The translations under genes were made by a program, and so were the position numbers. A DNA stretch of 64,000 nucleotides from Natronococcus sp. AD-5. GTDB taxonomy: Archaea; Halobacteriota; Halobacteria; Halobacteriales; Natrialbaceae. This document shows positions 17,825 to 26,232 of this stretch, piece after piece. Numbering within the stretch: position 1 is the stretch's first letter; every line of letters starts with the position of its first letter. The notes under the pieces were generated by a model. It made no database searches and was not told where the DNA came from. It was given only the letters and a program-made list of their open reading frames with translations. The stretch is taken from NCBI RefSeq assembly GCF_030734285.1, contig NZ_CP132294.1, forward strand, positions 2,232,001-2,296,000, in the 5' to 3' direction.

Positions 17825-19189
17825 TCACTCCGCGTCGGAAGAGGCCGAGAAGGCGCTGAGATTCGACTGCACGCCGGCCGCGAGCTCCGACTTGCGCTGC
17901 AGACGCCGGTAGGAGATCGGAAGCTGTGCGGCGATCGCCGAAACCGCTCCGTGGAACGTCTCGGCCTCACCGAACTCGCCGGCGAGCGATTCCCGCTCGC
18001 CGAGCTCCCGGTCGCTCGCGCTCCCGGGAACGCCCTCGAAGGCGTTGCGCACGCTCTCGCGGACCTGCCAGACGCCGACCGGCGCCCAGTAGTCGTCGCT
18101 CACCTCCCGGAGGACGAGACACTTCGCCTGACGGCCGATCGACTCGAGGTACTCCAGAACGCCGAGTCGGGCGGCGTAGTACGCGCCGGCGGTCTCCTCG
18201 ACGTAGCTCGAGCGCCCCTCGTACCCCTCCGAGGCGCTCTGGAGCCAGATGTCGTCGTCCGGGTTGGGGTTCCAGATGCTGCCCGGCGCCTTCATCTCGA
18301 CGAGTTCGAACTCCCAGTTACCGGGCGCGAGCACGATCCAGTACCGGTTGCCCACGTACTCGTTCTCCCAGACCTGCACCTCGTCGATGCTGGGCGCGTT
18401 CCGGATGCGGCCGCGCAGGAACTGGCCGACCGTGTCGTCGACCGCCGTGATCGACCAGCGCGTCGGGACCAGCCGTCGCTGGTCGCTCTCGCCGAGCGCG
18501 CCGGCCGAGAGGATCGAGTTGATGTCGTAGACGTCGAAGCCGCGCCGGTAGAGGTAGGTCATCGCGCCCTGGGCCTGCCAGTCGTCGTCCTCCAGGGTCT
18601 TCTTCACCGGCCGGGGAACGTACGGGTTCTCCCGGAGTTCGGCGTTCCGGGCGTGCGCTCGCGGCCCTCGCGGGGTGGCGACGTCCGTTCCCGGGTCCAG
18701 TCCGAGGTCCGGTTTGTCGTCGAGACCGATTTCGAGGTCGACCGGCCGATCCGCGATGGCGACCTCGCGCTGGACGCCGACGAACCCGTCCCAGCTGTCG
18801 TGGACGTTCGGCGCCAGTCGGCTCGCGATGCTCGGCGAGTCGACGTTCGCGCGCTTGTTCGAGTTCAGCAGTCCGGTCCGGCGCTGGAGCACGTCGTCGA
18901 TAGCGTACCCCTGTCGGTACCAGTTCCCGTCGGTGACGTACGACTCGGCGTCGTCCTCGTCGCCGACCGGCGAGAGCACCCCGATCGGGATGTCGGGATA
19001 GTTCGACCGCCCGACGAAGATCGAGGGCGCCGTCGAGCCCACGAGCGTGTCGCCCGACAACGCCCGCTCGAAGTTGCGCTCGAACTCCTCGAGGTGGTCC
19101 GTGATCGCGTAGGACTTCTCCTTCGCGAGACGCCGTCGCTCGGCCTCCTCGTCGGGCTCGAGGCTCTCGATGTAGTCGTCGAGGCGCAT
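17825..19189 (-). CDS. nreA: DNA repair protein NreA
   Basis: A 454-residue archaeal Nre family protein, implicated in repair of DNA damage through the sliding clamp. Core motifs include the early [17 protein letters not shown], then [24 protein letters not shown] and the later [21 protein letters not shown]. The C-terminus has a PCNA-interacting peptide, QSNLSAF at residues 441-447, where Q, L and F fit the QxxLxxF consensus. Such proteins occur in most archaea. It starts with ATG at 19189 and is divergent from the zinc finger gene at 19348. Confidence 0.93.
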   Translation of the reverse strand: MRLDDYIESLEPDEEAERRRLAKEKSYAITDHLEEFERNFERALSGDTLVGSTAPSIFVGRSNYPDIPIGVLSPVGDEDDAESYVTDGNWYRQGYAIDDVLQRRTGLLNSNKRANVDSPSIASRLAPNVHDSWDGFVGVQREVAIADRPVDLEIGLDDKPDLGLDPGTDVATPRGPRAHARNAELRENPYVPRPVKKTLEDDDWQAQGAMTYLYRRGFDVYDINSILSAGALGESDQRRLVPTRWSITAVDDTVGQFLRGRIRNAPSIDEVQVWENEYVGNRYWIVLAPGNWEFELVEMKAPGSIWNPNPDDDIWLQSASEGYEGRSSYVEETAGAYYAARLGVLEYLESIGRQAKCLVLREVSDDYWAPVGVWQVRESVRNAFEGVPGSASDRELGERESLAGEFGEAETFHGAVSAIAAQLPISYRRLQRKSELAAGVQSNLSAFSASSDAE

Positions 19190-19347
19190 TCAGTGGGTGT
19201 AGGAACGGCCCGAATTTGAATGTTGAGTTGCTGGCGAAGCGGCGGTCGGGGCGGCCGTGCGCCGGTTCCATTCCACGACTGACGCGCCGCCGACGGCCCG
19301 AGTATCGAAAGACAACGGTTAAAAGCGACGGGCAAAAAGGGAGGTGT
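19190..19347. promoter_or_regulatory. Divergent promoter region between nreA and the zinc finger gene
   Basis: The sequence CGGTTAAAAG at about 19316-19325 is a good TATA candidate, 25-30 nt before the ATG at 19348, which suggests a leaderless or very short leader. A Shine-Dalgarno-like GGAGGTG (19340-19346) stands only one base before the ATG, too close for normal initiation, so I suspect it is coincidental. Confidence 0.5.
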
Positions 19348-19527
19348 ATGAGTACGACGGACGAGCAGGACACGCGATCCTGCGTTTCCTGTGGGATCAA
19401 CATCGCGGGCACGAACGCCGCCGCGTTCAAGTGTCCCGACTGCGGAACGCGCATCTTCCGCTGTGCCAAGTGCCGAAAACAGAGCAACCTCTACGAGTGC
19501 CCCGACTGCGGGTTCACCGGACCCTGA
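19348..19527 (+). CDS. HVO_2753-like double zinc finger protein
   Basis: A 59-residue protein with four CxxC pairs: CVSC, CPDC, CAKC and CPDC. It strongly resembles the haloarchaeal two-zinc-finger protein known as HVO_2753 in Haloferax volcanii, whose loss affects swarming and biofilm formation. The ending [14 protein letters not shown] is characteristic. It lies eight bases before the aEF-1beta gene on the same strand, a linkage that fits cotranscription and a link with translation. Confidence 0.9.
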   Translation: MSTTDEQDTRSCVSCGINIAGTNAAAFKCPDCGTRIFRCAKCRKQSNLYECPDCGFTGP

Positions 19528-19534
19528 TACGACT

Positions 19535-19801
19535 ATGGGAAAAGTAGCAGCCAAGATCAAGGTCATGCCGGATAGCCCCGAAATCGACCTGGACGCGCTC
19601 CAGGAACGACTCGAGAGTAGCCTCCCCGAGGGCGCCAAGATCAACGGCGTCGAGCGCGAGGAAGTCGCGTTCGGCCTCGTCGCCCTCTACCCGACCGTCA
19701 TCGTCCCCGACGGCGCGGGCGGCACGGAAGCCGTCGAGGAGACGTTCACGGACGTCGACGGCGTCGAGAGCGTCGGCGTCGAGAACGTCGGCCGTATCTA
19801 A
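19535..19801 (+). CDS. ef1b: Translation elongation factor 1-beta (aEF-1beta)
   Basis: An 88-residue archaeal guanine nucleotide exchange factor for EF-1alpha, which recycles GDP to GTP during elongation. It begins with the conserved [12 protein letters not shown] and has the strand [13 protein letters not shown] and the acidic C-terminus [16 protein letters not shown]. Length fits the archaeal family. It is the second gene of a two-gene unit with the zinc finger gene. The run of six T at 19813-19818 just after the stop is a likely terminator. Confidence 0.95.
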   Translation: MGKVAAKIKVMPDSPEIDLDALQERLESSLPEGAKINGVEREEVAFGLVALYPTVIVPDGAGGTEAVEETFTDVDGVESVGVENVGRI

Positions 19802-19805
19802 CAGC

Positions 19806-19820
19806 CGAGCCGTTTTTTCA
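19806..19820 (+). terminator. T-tract terminator after ef1b
   Basis: Six consecutive T residues (19813-19818) follow a short GC-rich stretch twelve bases past the stop of the elongation factor gene. Archaeal transcription often ends at such oligo(T) tracts. Confidence 0.5.
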
Positions 19821-19886
19821 CCGTTTCGCCGCCCGTGACGAGCGGCGGGTATCGGCTGAACTGTCGGTAGCGATCGGTGCGGAGAC

Positions 19887-21083
19887 TCACGATCCGGACT
19901 CGGCGACCGCCGGAAGCGTGAACGAGAACGTCGAACCCTCGCCGGGTTCGGAGTCGACCCGGATCTCGCCGCCGTGGCGCTCGACGATCCGCTTGCAGAG
20001 CGCCAGTCCGATTCCGGTCCCCGACTCCTCGTCGTGGTCGTGGAGCCGCTGAAACATCTCGAAGATCCGGTCGGCGTCGGCCGGATCGATGCCGACGCCC
20101 TCGTCGCGAACCGAAATCCGCCACTCTTCCCCCCGTTGTTGGGCCGTGACGTAAACGCGAGGCGGCTCGTCGCCGCTGTACGTGATCGCGTTACCGAGCA
20201 GGTTCTGGAAGAGCTGTCGCAGTTGACTGACGTCGCCTTCGACGCGGGGAAGCGATTCCGCGGTGATCTCGGCGTCCGCCTCCTCGATCCGTATCAGAAG
20301 GTCCGACCGCGCGTCCTCGAGAACGTCGTCCAGGTCGACGGGTTCGAACGGTTCGCCGCGCGTATCGACGCGAGAGTACGCGAGCAGGCCGTCGATCATG
20401 TCGCTCATTCGGTCGGCGCCGTCGACGGCGAACTCGAGGAACTCCTCGCCGTCCTCGTCGAACGCGTCCCCGTACCGATTCTCGATGAGCGTGAGGTAAC
20501 TCCTGATCATCCGCAGCGGCTCCTGCAGGTCGTGGGAGGCGGCGTACGCGAACTGCTCTAACCGTTCGTTCGACGCGGCGAGCTCGTCGTTGAGCTCCTC
20601 GAGCCGGTTCACCGTTTTCTCGAGTTCCGCTTCCGTCTGCTGCAGCTTCCGGTTGCGCAGTTCGATCTCGAGCGCTCGCGTTTTGGCCTGTCCGCCGTAC
20701 AGCCCGATGCCGAATCCCGCGGCGCTACCGAACGCGGTGAACACCAGAGCGGCTCGAGACGGGTCGCTGATGCTTTCGCCGGGCTCGAACTGGTAGAGCG
20801 CGAGGCTGCCGAGCATCAGTCCGAGGCCGGCGAAGCACCAGCCGACGACCATCGGATAGAACTCGGGGCGGACGTCGGTGCGGGGTAACCGATACCCCCC
20901 GTAAAGGAGCACGACGCCGGGAACGCCGATGAAGAGCGAAACGACGAGGATACTCGAAAGCAATTTATCCTCGGAGAGCTGTACGAACGCCCAGCCGACC
21001 GCGAGCGCGACGTACAGCCCGCCGAGAACGGCGACGATTCGCCACCCCTCGATCGCTGATGCGAGGCGATCCCAGCGAACCAT
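19887..21083 (-). CDS. Membrane-bound sensor histidine kinase
   Basis: A 398-residue kinase. Four membrane helices (about 14-34, 41-63, 75-97, 111-131) lead into a coiled coil (about 135-175). A HisKA domain follows with the phospho-accepting H184 in ASHDLQEPLR, then a HATPase domain with N box QNLLGNAITYS, G1 box RDEGVGIDPAD and G2 box GTGIGLAL. No PAS or receiver domain is present, so the membrane part itself is the likely sensor. No response regulator gene is adjacent. A TATA-like CTAAAATAG (minus strand; about 21108-21116) lies about 30 nt upstream. Confidence 0.92.
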   Translation of the reverse strand: MVRWDRLASAIEGWRIVAVLGGLYVALAVGWAFVQLSEDKLLSSILVVSLFIGVPGVVLLYGGYRLPRTDVRPEFYPMVVGWCFAGLGLMLGSLALYQFEPGESISDPSRAALVFTAFGSAAGFGIGLYGGQAKTRALEIELRNRKLQQTEAELEKTVNRLEELNDELAASNERLEQFAYAASHDLQEPLRMIRSYLTLIENRYGDAFDEDGEEFLEFAVDGADRMSDMIDGLLAYSRVDTRGEPFEPVDLDDVLEDARSDLLIRIEEADAEITAESLPRVEGDVSQLRQLFQNLLGNAITYSGDEPPRVYVTAQQRGEEWRISVRDEGVGIDPADADRIFEMFQRLHDHDEESGTGIGLALCKRIVERHGGEIRVDSEPGEGSTFSFTLPAVAESGS

Positions 21084-21252
21084 TGTCGATATTCGGAGGA
21101 GCGTCTATTTTAGCGTTTTGTTAGGGAACATGTACGGTCGTATTTCAGTATTTTTGCCACGTACGTTCGCCTCGAATGCGCCGCCCGCCCGCGGTTTCTC
21201 GTATCGGCCGCCCCGTCGCGCTCCTCCCGAAGTCCGCGTTCGAGTCGTCCGA

Positions 21253-21927
21253 TCAGTCGATCGTTCGCTTCGACTCGGGATCGACGGCGGTGAGGTACTG
21301 CTCGAGCAGGTCCGGGAACTCCCGCCCCCGGATGTACCGGAGCCCGAAGTCTTCGGTCCAGTCGATGATCCCGCGGTCTTCGGTGACGACGCCCGCGTTG
21401 AGTTCGCGAGCGAGAATTAGGAGGTCGAAGTCCTCCCGAGAGTCGAGGACGCCGGTCCGCATCGCGCCGCGGTACTTGTCGCGGAGCTCCGAGATCACCG
21501 CGTCGACTTCGGTCTTGTAGTCGTGGTCTTCGATCGTTTCGTCGCCGCGCGCTTCGGCCCGGCGGACCGCCTTCTCGGAGACGCGAAGACCGCGGTCGAC
21601 CCGGTCGCTCATCTCGTCGACGAAGCTGTAGACGACGTTCGCGGGAATCGACACCTCGTACCGGTCGGGGTGTTTGCGGATGACCCAGGTGTTGAGCTTC
21701 GAGAACACCTCGTCGCCGACGTCGCGGTGCTCGAGCATGGCGGTGAGTTCGTCGTGGATCGTCGGCGGCACGTAACAGGAGATGCCGAGGTTGAGGCGGG
21801 CGTTCGCGATTAACTCGAGCAGTCTGAGCACGGCCTCCTCGAGCGACTCGTCGTCGCGGCGGATTTCCTCGGTGATGAACAGCGACGTGTCGAGGACGAA
21901 CCGCTGTTTGAACGCCTCGGTGGACAT
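21253..21927 (-). CDS. PIN-domain RNA ligase partner protein
   Basis: A 224-residue PIN-like nuclease-fold protein of the family found beside archaeal ATP-dependent RNA ligases. It has the first acidic residue in VLDTSLFI (about residue 13), a middle acidic helix, and the late pair in [11 protein letters not shown] and [11 protein letters not shown]. The RNA ligase gene itself lies about 1.1 kb away on the opposite strand (23058-24176). It may process RNA ends for or with the ligase, but the role is inferred from linkage rather than from the sequence. Confidence 0.88.
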   Translation of the reverse strand: MSTEAFKQRFVLDTSLFITEEIRRDDESLEEAVLRLLELIANARLNLGISCYVPPTIHDELTAMLEHRDVGDEVFSKLNTWVIRKHPDRYEVSIPANVVYSFVDEMSDRVDRGLRVSEKAVRRAEARGDETIEDHDYKTEVDAVISELRDKYRGAMRTGVLDSREDFDLLILARELNAGVVTEDRGIIDWTEDFGLRYIRGREFPDLLEQYLTAVDPESKRTID

Positions 21928-22037
21928 GAGCGAACGTAGGACGCCGAGAAGGAAATAAGTGGGTTCGCGACCCGGTGTGACCGATTCTCGAGTCGGCTCC
22001 GGTCCCCGTCGTCCGCCGCCGATTCGGCGGTGGAAGG

Positions 22038-22478
22038 TTACTGCCCGTCCGCGTTCGGCCCCCGGGCGCCGAGGTCGGCGTCGGAGATCATCTGCGCGCC
22101 GGTCGGCGAGAGGTCGACGGTGACGTCCTCGTGGACGGCCTTGCTGATCTCGTCGACGTTACCCGCGAGCACCGTCAGGACGTCCTGCGGTTCGACGTAG
22201 ATGAGCATGTTCCCGTCCGGCCCCTCCGTCACGAGTTGCAGGTCGTTGAGGACGATCTGGTCGTTCTGGATCGTCGCCGAGACGACGGGCAGCGCCTCGG
22301 GCTTCCCCGGGTCGTTCTCCGTGACTCGCCGGATGACGACGTCGTCGAGGTCGATGATCTCCTTGTACTCCTTGATCCGTTCGGCGCAGTTGACCATGTC
22401 GTTGATGACCTGCGTCCGCTGCTCGTTGCCGTGATCGCCCTCGAGACAGTGCTGACAGACGCGGAGTTCGATTCGCAT
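22038..22478 (-). CDS. Uncharacterised haloarchaeal protein with N-terminal CxxC
   Basis: A 146-residue soluble acidic protein. A Cys-x-x-Cys-x-x-x-x-His pattern (CQHCLEGDH) sits at residues 8-16 and another Cys near residue 31 ([10 protein letters not shown]), so it may bind a metal. The rest is alternating strands and helices with no motif I know. It lies between the ligase partner gene and the damaged zinc ribbon gene. Confidence 0.75.
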   Translation of the reverse strand: MRIELRVCQHCLEGDHGNEQRTQVINDMVNCAERIKEYKEIIDLDDVVIRRVTENDPGKPEALPVVSATIQNDQIVLNDLQLVTEGPDGNMLIYVEPQDVLTVLAGNVDEISKAVHEDVTVDLSPTGAQMISDADLGARGPNADGQ

Positions 22479-22604
22479 GCCCCCGAGTATTCGCTGGACG
22501 CCGATGAGAATTCCGCTTCGGCACCCGCGCTCACCGGTCGTTCCGTTTCGACGTCGGATTGTCAGGTAGAAAGGATCACCCGGTTCGTCCGGTTGGTTCC
22601 TGAC

Positions 22605-23001
22605 ATGACCGTTCGAGCCGGCTTGCAGACGATCGGACTTCTCACCCTCGTTTATCTACTGGTCTGGACGTTCGTCGCGCTGGGCCCCGTCGGCTGGCTG
22701 GTCTTCGGAACGCTGCTCGCGATCGGTCTCGCGCAGGCGTATCGCGGCCGAACTCGAGGGGCCGCGGAGAGGACGGGGCCGACTACTGCGCCGACTGCGG
22801 AGCGGCCGTCGATTTTGAGCCTTCGAAGCCGTCGGCGACGCACGGCCGGAGTGGGTGGTCCGTTACTGTACCGCGTGTGGAGCGCCAGTTGCACCGGACG
22901 TGGACCGCGATCGCGGCGACGAATCGGAGAACTGTGAAGCGTGCGGCGCGCCGAACGATCCGAGACGAACGACGTGCAAGCACTGCGACGCGGGGTTTTA
23001 G
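22605..23001 (+). pseudogene. Frameshifted membrane-anchored double zinc ribbon gene
   Basis: Three pieces in three frames make one plausible protein. Frame one, from ATG at 22605, gives a membrane helix pair (TIGLLTLVYLLVWTFVALGP then GWLVFGTLLAIG). A second frame, from about 22755-22850, gives GADYCADCGAAVDFEPSKP. A third, from about 22831 to the TAG at 22999-23001, gives RYCTACGAPVAP, then CEACGAPND and CKHCDAGF. Each ribbon has normal CxxC knuckles. So two small indels separate an anchor from a double zinc ribbon. Either the gene is inactivated or the assembly has two base errors. The family is a common haloarchaeal one with unknown function. Confidence 0.72.
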
Positions 23002-23057
23002 CCGTCCCTTCCGCTCGAACCCGGTGATTATACCCCTCGTCGTGGTAGCCGCCCACG

Positions 23058-24176
23058 ATGGATGATACCGAGTACCACAGACGGCTCGGGATCGGGGAGT
23101 CGGCGTTCGACGCTCTCGAAGAGCACCTCGAGCACCGCACCTACGAGGGCCGGGAGTACCGCCACGTGCCGGACTACCGCTACGGCGTCGAACGCGGGAC
23201 CGCCCTGATCGGGGGCGAAGTCGTCCGCGGATTCCCGAAGATCGCGCGAACGCTCGTGCTCGAAACCGGAGTTCCGAACCAGTTCGACGATCGGATCGCC
23301 GTCGAGGAGAAGCTCAACGGCTACAACGTCCGCGTCGCCCGCGTCGAGGGCGACCAGCTGGCGTTCACGCGGAGCGGCATGGTCTGTCCGTTCACGACGC
23401 GGATGATCGAGCGGCTGGTCGACCTCGAGGCCCTGTTCGACGAGCACCCGGAGGCGATGGTCTGCGGCGAGATGATCGGGCCGGAGAACCCCTATACGGC
23501 GCACGACTATCCGGGCGTGGACTCGCTGGCCTTTCGGGCGTTCGACTGGCGGGACCGCCGGTCGGGGGAGCCGCTCGACGTCGAGAAACGCCGCGAGCGG
23601 TACGAGCGCTTCGGCGTCTCGCAGACGCAACTACTCGGGATCTACGACGTCGACGAGACGGCGAGCGAACTCCGTCCGACCGTCGAGGAACTCGACGCCG
23701 AGGGACGCGAGGGCGTCGTGATGCAGTCTCTCGACGGGTCGACGCAACTCAAGTACACGACGTCGGCCTCGAGCCGAAGCGACCTCGCCTACGCGTTCTC
23801 GTTGCCGTTCGACTACGGCCAGGAATTCATGTTCCGGCGGCTGCTCAGGGAGGGGTTCCAGACCGTCGAGTGGGACGAATCAGACGACGTCGCTCGCGGG
23901 CGAGCGCGCGACCTGGGCGAGGCGATCCTGCTCTCGATGCGGGACGCCATCGAAACCGTCGACGACGGCGGCGCCGTCGGCGAACGCCACACCGTTCGTG
24001 CCGGTCCGGAGACCGTCGACGTCTTGCTCGAGCACCTCCGCGAGCAGGGGCTGCGACTCGAGATCGAAGACGACCGGCGCGAGGACGGCGACCGGGTGGT
24101 CACCTTCTGTAAGCGGGTCCAGTCCAGCAACGACAGGATCCGGAACTACCTCGAGGGGTACATCGTCAAGGAGTGA
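23058..24176 (+). CDS. ATP-dependent RNA ligase (Pab1020/Rnl3 family)
   Basis: A 372-residue archaeal RNA ligase that seals RNA ends using ATP. The adenylation motif is EEKLNGYNV with lysine at residue 85; downstream motifs include MVCGEMIGPENPY, SLAFRAFDW, and EGVVMQSLDGSTQLKYTT, the last with the paired lysine of motif V. A C-terminal domain of about 110 residues completes the dimer-forming Pab1020 architecture. Its PIN partner gene lies at 21253-21927 on the other strand. Biological substrates in archaea are not settled. Confidence 0.93.
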   Translation: MDDTEYHRRLGIGESAFDALEEHLEHRTYEGREYRHVPDYRYGVERGTALIGGEVVRGFPKIARTLVLETGVPNQFDDRIAVEEKLNGYNVRVARVEGDQLAFTRSGMVCPFTTRMIERLVDLEALFDEHPEAMVCGEMIGPENPYTAHDYPGVDSLAFRAFDWRDRRSGEPLDVEKRRERYERFGVSQTQLLGIYDVDETASELRPTVEELDAEGREGVVMQSLDGSTQLKYTTSASSRSDLAYAFSLPFDYGQEFMFRRLLREGFQTVEWDESDDVARGRARDLGEAILLSMRDAIETVDDGGAVGERHTVRAGPETVDVLLEHLREQGLRLEIEDDRREDGDRVVTFCKRVQSSNDRIRNYLEGYIVKE

Positions 24177-24272
24177 GCGGGCGCGGCGGGACGAATCGAA
24201 CGGAAGTCGGCTCGATACTTCCCGGCTCCCTCGAACCGACGATCAGAACCGACGTGCGTGCGCCGTTCCTGG

Positions 24273-24626
24273 TTACACCGCTGCCCGCGAAAGACGCGGT
24301 TCCAGGTGAGCGAGTTTTTCCGTCGGATCTACGAGGTGCCGTTTTTCGTCGTACTCGACGAGGCCCGCGTCGACCAGCTTCGGAATGTGAGCGTGATGAA
24401 GTGAAATAGCGATCCGAGCCAGTACGTCGCCCGGAACGTCCGTTATGGATTCGTCCCGTTCTCGGACGGCGATTTCCTTCGTCAGATCGTTCGTCGTCAG
24501 CGTCCGATCGTACGCGGTGAGCAGAGCGAGCAGGGTTCGACGACGGGAACTCCGAAGGATAGCAACCTCGTCGTCTCTCGGGAGTGACTCGGCGGTCGAA
24601 GGTGCGTTCTCTCGCTTTTTCATCAT
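24273..24626 (-). CDS. DUF7344-like winged helix protein
   Basis: A 117-residue protein with a basic N-terminus (MMKKRENAP) and one winged-helix domain of the haloarchaeal DUF7344 type: RRRTLLALLTAYDRTL, TNDLTKEIAVRE, VLARIAISLHHAHIPKLVDAGLVEYD and a C-terminal strand. It is probably a DNA-binding regulator without a sensor domain. The ATG at 24626 was chosen over an overlong frame extending to 25259. TATA-like ATATAAATAC (minus strand) at 24677-24686 lies about 55 nt upstream, implying a short 5' leader. Confidence 0.8.
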   Translation of the reverse strand: MMKKRENAPSTAESLPRDDEVAILRSSRRRTLLALLTAYDRTLTTNDLTKEIAVRERDESITDVPGDVLARIAISLHHAHIPKLVDAGLVEYDEKRHLVDPTEKLAHLEPRLSRAAV

Positions 24627-24703
24627 CGTTGAATACGATACCGAGAGGGAAGCGGTCCCTGTTTTGATCTCGAGAGTATTTATATGGGGGGCGATACGGG
24701 GAG

Positions 24704-25375
24704 TTAGCCCACGTCGGAAACTCCGCCTGACGGGGAGACGGTCAGCGTGTTTCTGGTGAGGTTTCGAGTCGCGCGACGCAACCGCTGCGACACCGCGTTC
24801 GTCGAAATATCGAGTTCCGCCGCTAACTCCTCGATTTGCGCCTCCCGGGGGACGTCGAAGTACCCCATCTCCAGCGCGGTCACCAGCGCCTCGCGCTGGT
24901 CGGCCGTCAGGTCGTACTCCCGCTCTTTCGGCGCCGTTCCATCGGAGAGGCGCTGTAACTCGAACGAGCGGTCCTGTTCGCGGAAGTACCTCTGAAACGC
25001 GGTGACGGCTTCTTGGTCGAGAAACTTCAGTTTGAGATACCAGATCCCGTCGGTCGCCTCGACGTCCTGCATGATTCCGTGTCGATCGACGATCCGATCG
25101 ACGAGCGTCTGGACGGCTTCGCTCCAGTGGACGGTAACGTAACTGACGCCGGCCGTTCTGTCGAGTACCCGAATCTCGTCGACGGTCGGATCGTTCCGGA
25201 GCGCGTTCTCTATCTCCTCGAGGTCGTCGCCGATCACCCAGCAGAACGGCATGACCCACTCGCGGCTGTGACTCGCGAGGCGTTCGACTTCGATCGTCGC
25301 GTTCGGGACGGTATCGAACGTATACTCCAGTGCGAACGCCTCCGCCGGAATCGTGAACTCGGTGATGATACTCAT
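24704..25375 (-). CDS. HTH-10 (bacterio-opsin activator type) regulator
   Basis: A 223-residue transcription regulator of the haloarchaeal Bat group. The N-terminal half, from about residue 1 to 155 (MSIITEFTIPAEAF...), is the family's ligand or signal domain. The C-terminal HTH-10 domain has the conserved LTADQREALVTALEMGYFD and FDVPREAQIEELAAELDIS, then the recognition helix region NAVSQRLRRATRNL, given as landmarks. The start ATG at 25375 fits the family. The frame runs open to 27931, but that part is shadow. Its target is unknown. Confidence 0.88.
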   Translation of the reverse strand: MSIITEFTIPAEAFALEYTFDTVPNATIEVERLASHSREWVMPFCWVIGDDLEEIENALRNDPTVDEIRVLDRTAGVSYVTVHWSEAVQTLVDRIVDRHGIMQDVEATDGIWYLKLKFLDQEAVTAFQRYFREQDRSFELQRLSDGTAPKEREYDLTADQREALVTALEMGYFDVPREAQIEELAAELDISTNAVSQRLRRATRNLTRNTLTVSPSGGVSDVG

Positions 25376-25503
25376 AGGTGATAGTGGGTGTGACATCGGA
25401 TAACCTGCGGGCTGGCGGATAGCGACCGCTGCGGAGCCCCGCCCGGTGGAGTTCCCCTCGAGCCCGGTCTGGGCGGGTGGAGCGACCGCCGGCACCCTCC
25501 TGA

Positions 25504-26187
25504 TCACTCGCGCGAGTCCGCGTAGATCTCCTCGATTCTGTCGGTCCCTTCCTCGACGTAGCCGCCGTGATAACACAGCGTCCCGTCGACGTCCAGTTCG
25601 GCGAGTCGACCGACGGATTCGGTCGCGCGTTCCATGTCCGGCGTGAACTCCGGTTTCGGTCCCGAGAGCGGTTCGTCGCCGTCCGCGACGAGCGCGTCCC
25701 CGGCGATCAGCAGGTCGCGCTCGGGGAAGGTCAGCGAGACGTGGCCCGGCGTGTGCCCGGGGGTCTCGAGCACCGCCATCGGCCCCGCGATCGTCGAGAA
25801 ACGAACGCCGTCGGCGAGTTCTAGCTCGACCGGTGCCGGCCGGTAGCGGTCGCCGTCGCCCTTGATCGGCTCCCGCTCGCCGGTGACGTGCGGCGCCTCG
25901 TCGCGGTGGGCGGCGACGATCGGATCGACGCGCTCGAGCAGCTCCGCGAGCCCGCCGACGTGATCGCCGTCGTGGTGGGTCGCGAGCACGAGCCAGACGT
26001 CCTCGAGCTCGAATCCGAGCTCGCGGAGGTGGGTTCGGATCCCGCCGACGGCGCCCGGCGGCCCGACGTCGATCAGGATCAGCCCGCGGTCGGTCTCGAC
26101 GGCCGCCGGGTTGATCGTGAGCTCGCGGCCGCCGTATTCGACGGTTATCGGCAGGGCGTAGACGCCGGGATCCTCGTCGGTGCTCAT
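25504..26187 (-). CDS. Metallo-beta-lactamase fold hydrolase
   Basis: A 227-residue MBL-fold enzyme. The metal-binding signature is LATHHDGDHVGG (HxHxDH variant written THHDGDH), followed by later metal ligands: His in ETPGHTPGH, Asp in IAGDALV, and His near the C-terminus in CYHGGYV. It probably binds two zinc or iron ions and hydrolyses a thioester, lactone or similar bond; the substrate is not shown. It has the same strand as the cystathionine gamma-synthase-type gene upstream, 45 bases away. Confidence 0.9.
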   Translation of the reverse strand: MSTDEDPGVYALPITVEYGGRELTINPAAVETDRGLILIDVGPPGAVGGIRTHLRELGFELEDVWLVLATHHDGDHVGGLAELLERVDPIVAAHRDEAPHVTGEREPIKGDGDRYRPAPVELELADGVRFSTIAGPMAVLETPGHTPGHVSLTFPERDLLIAGDALVADGDEPLSGPKPEFTPDMERATESVGRLAELDVDGTLCYHGGYVEEGTDRIEEIYADSRE

Positions 26188-26232
26188 GGCTCGCGGTTCG
26201 ACGAGACGGTAGGAAAGGATTGCGCCCCCGGC

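Noticed and set aside
19340-19346. Shine-Dalgarno GGAGGTG before the zinc finger gene
   Set aside because: It is one base from the ATG, too close to position the ribosome; a TATA box at the right distance favours leaderless initiation.
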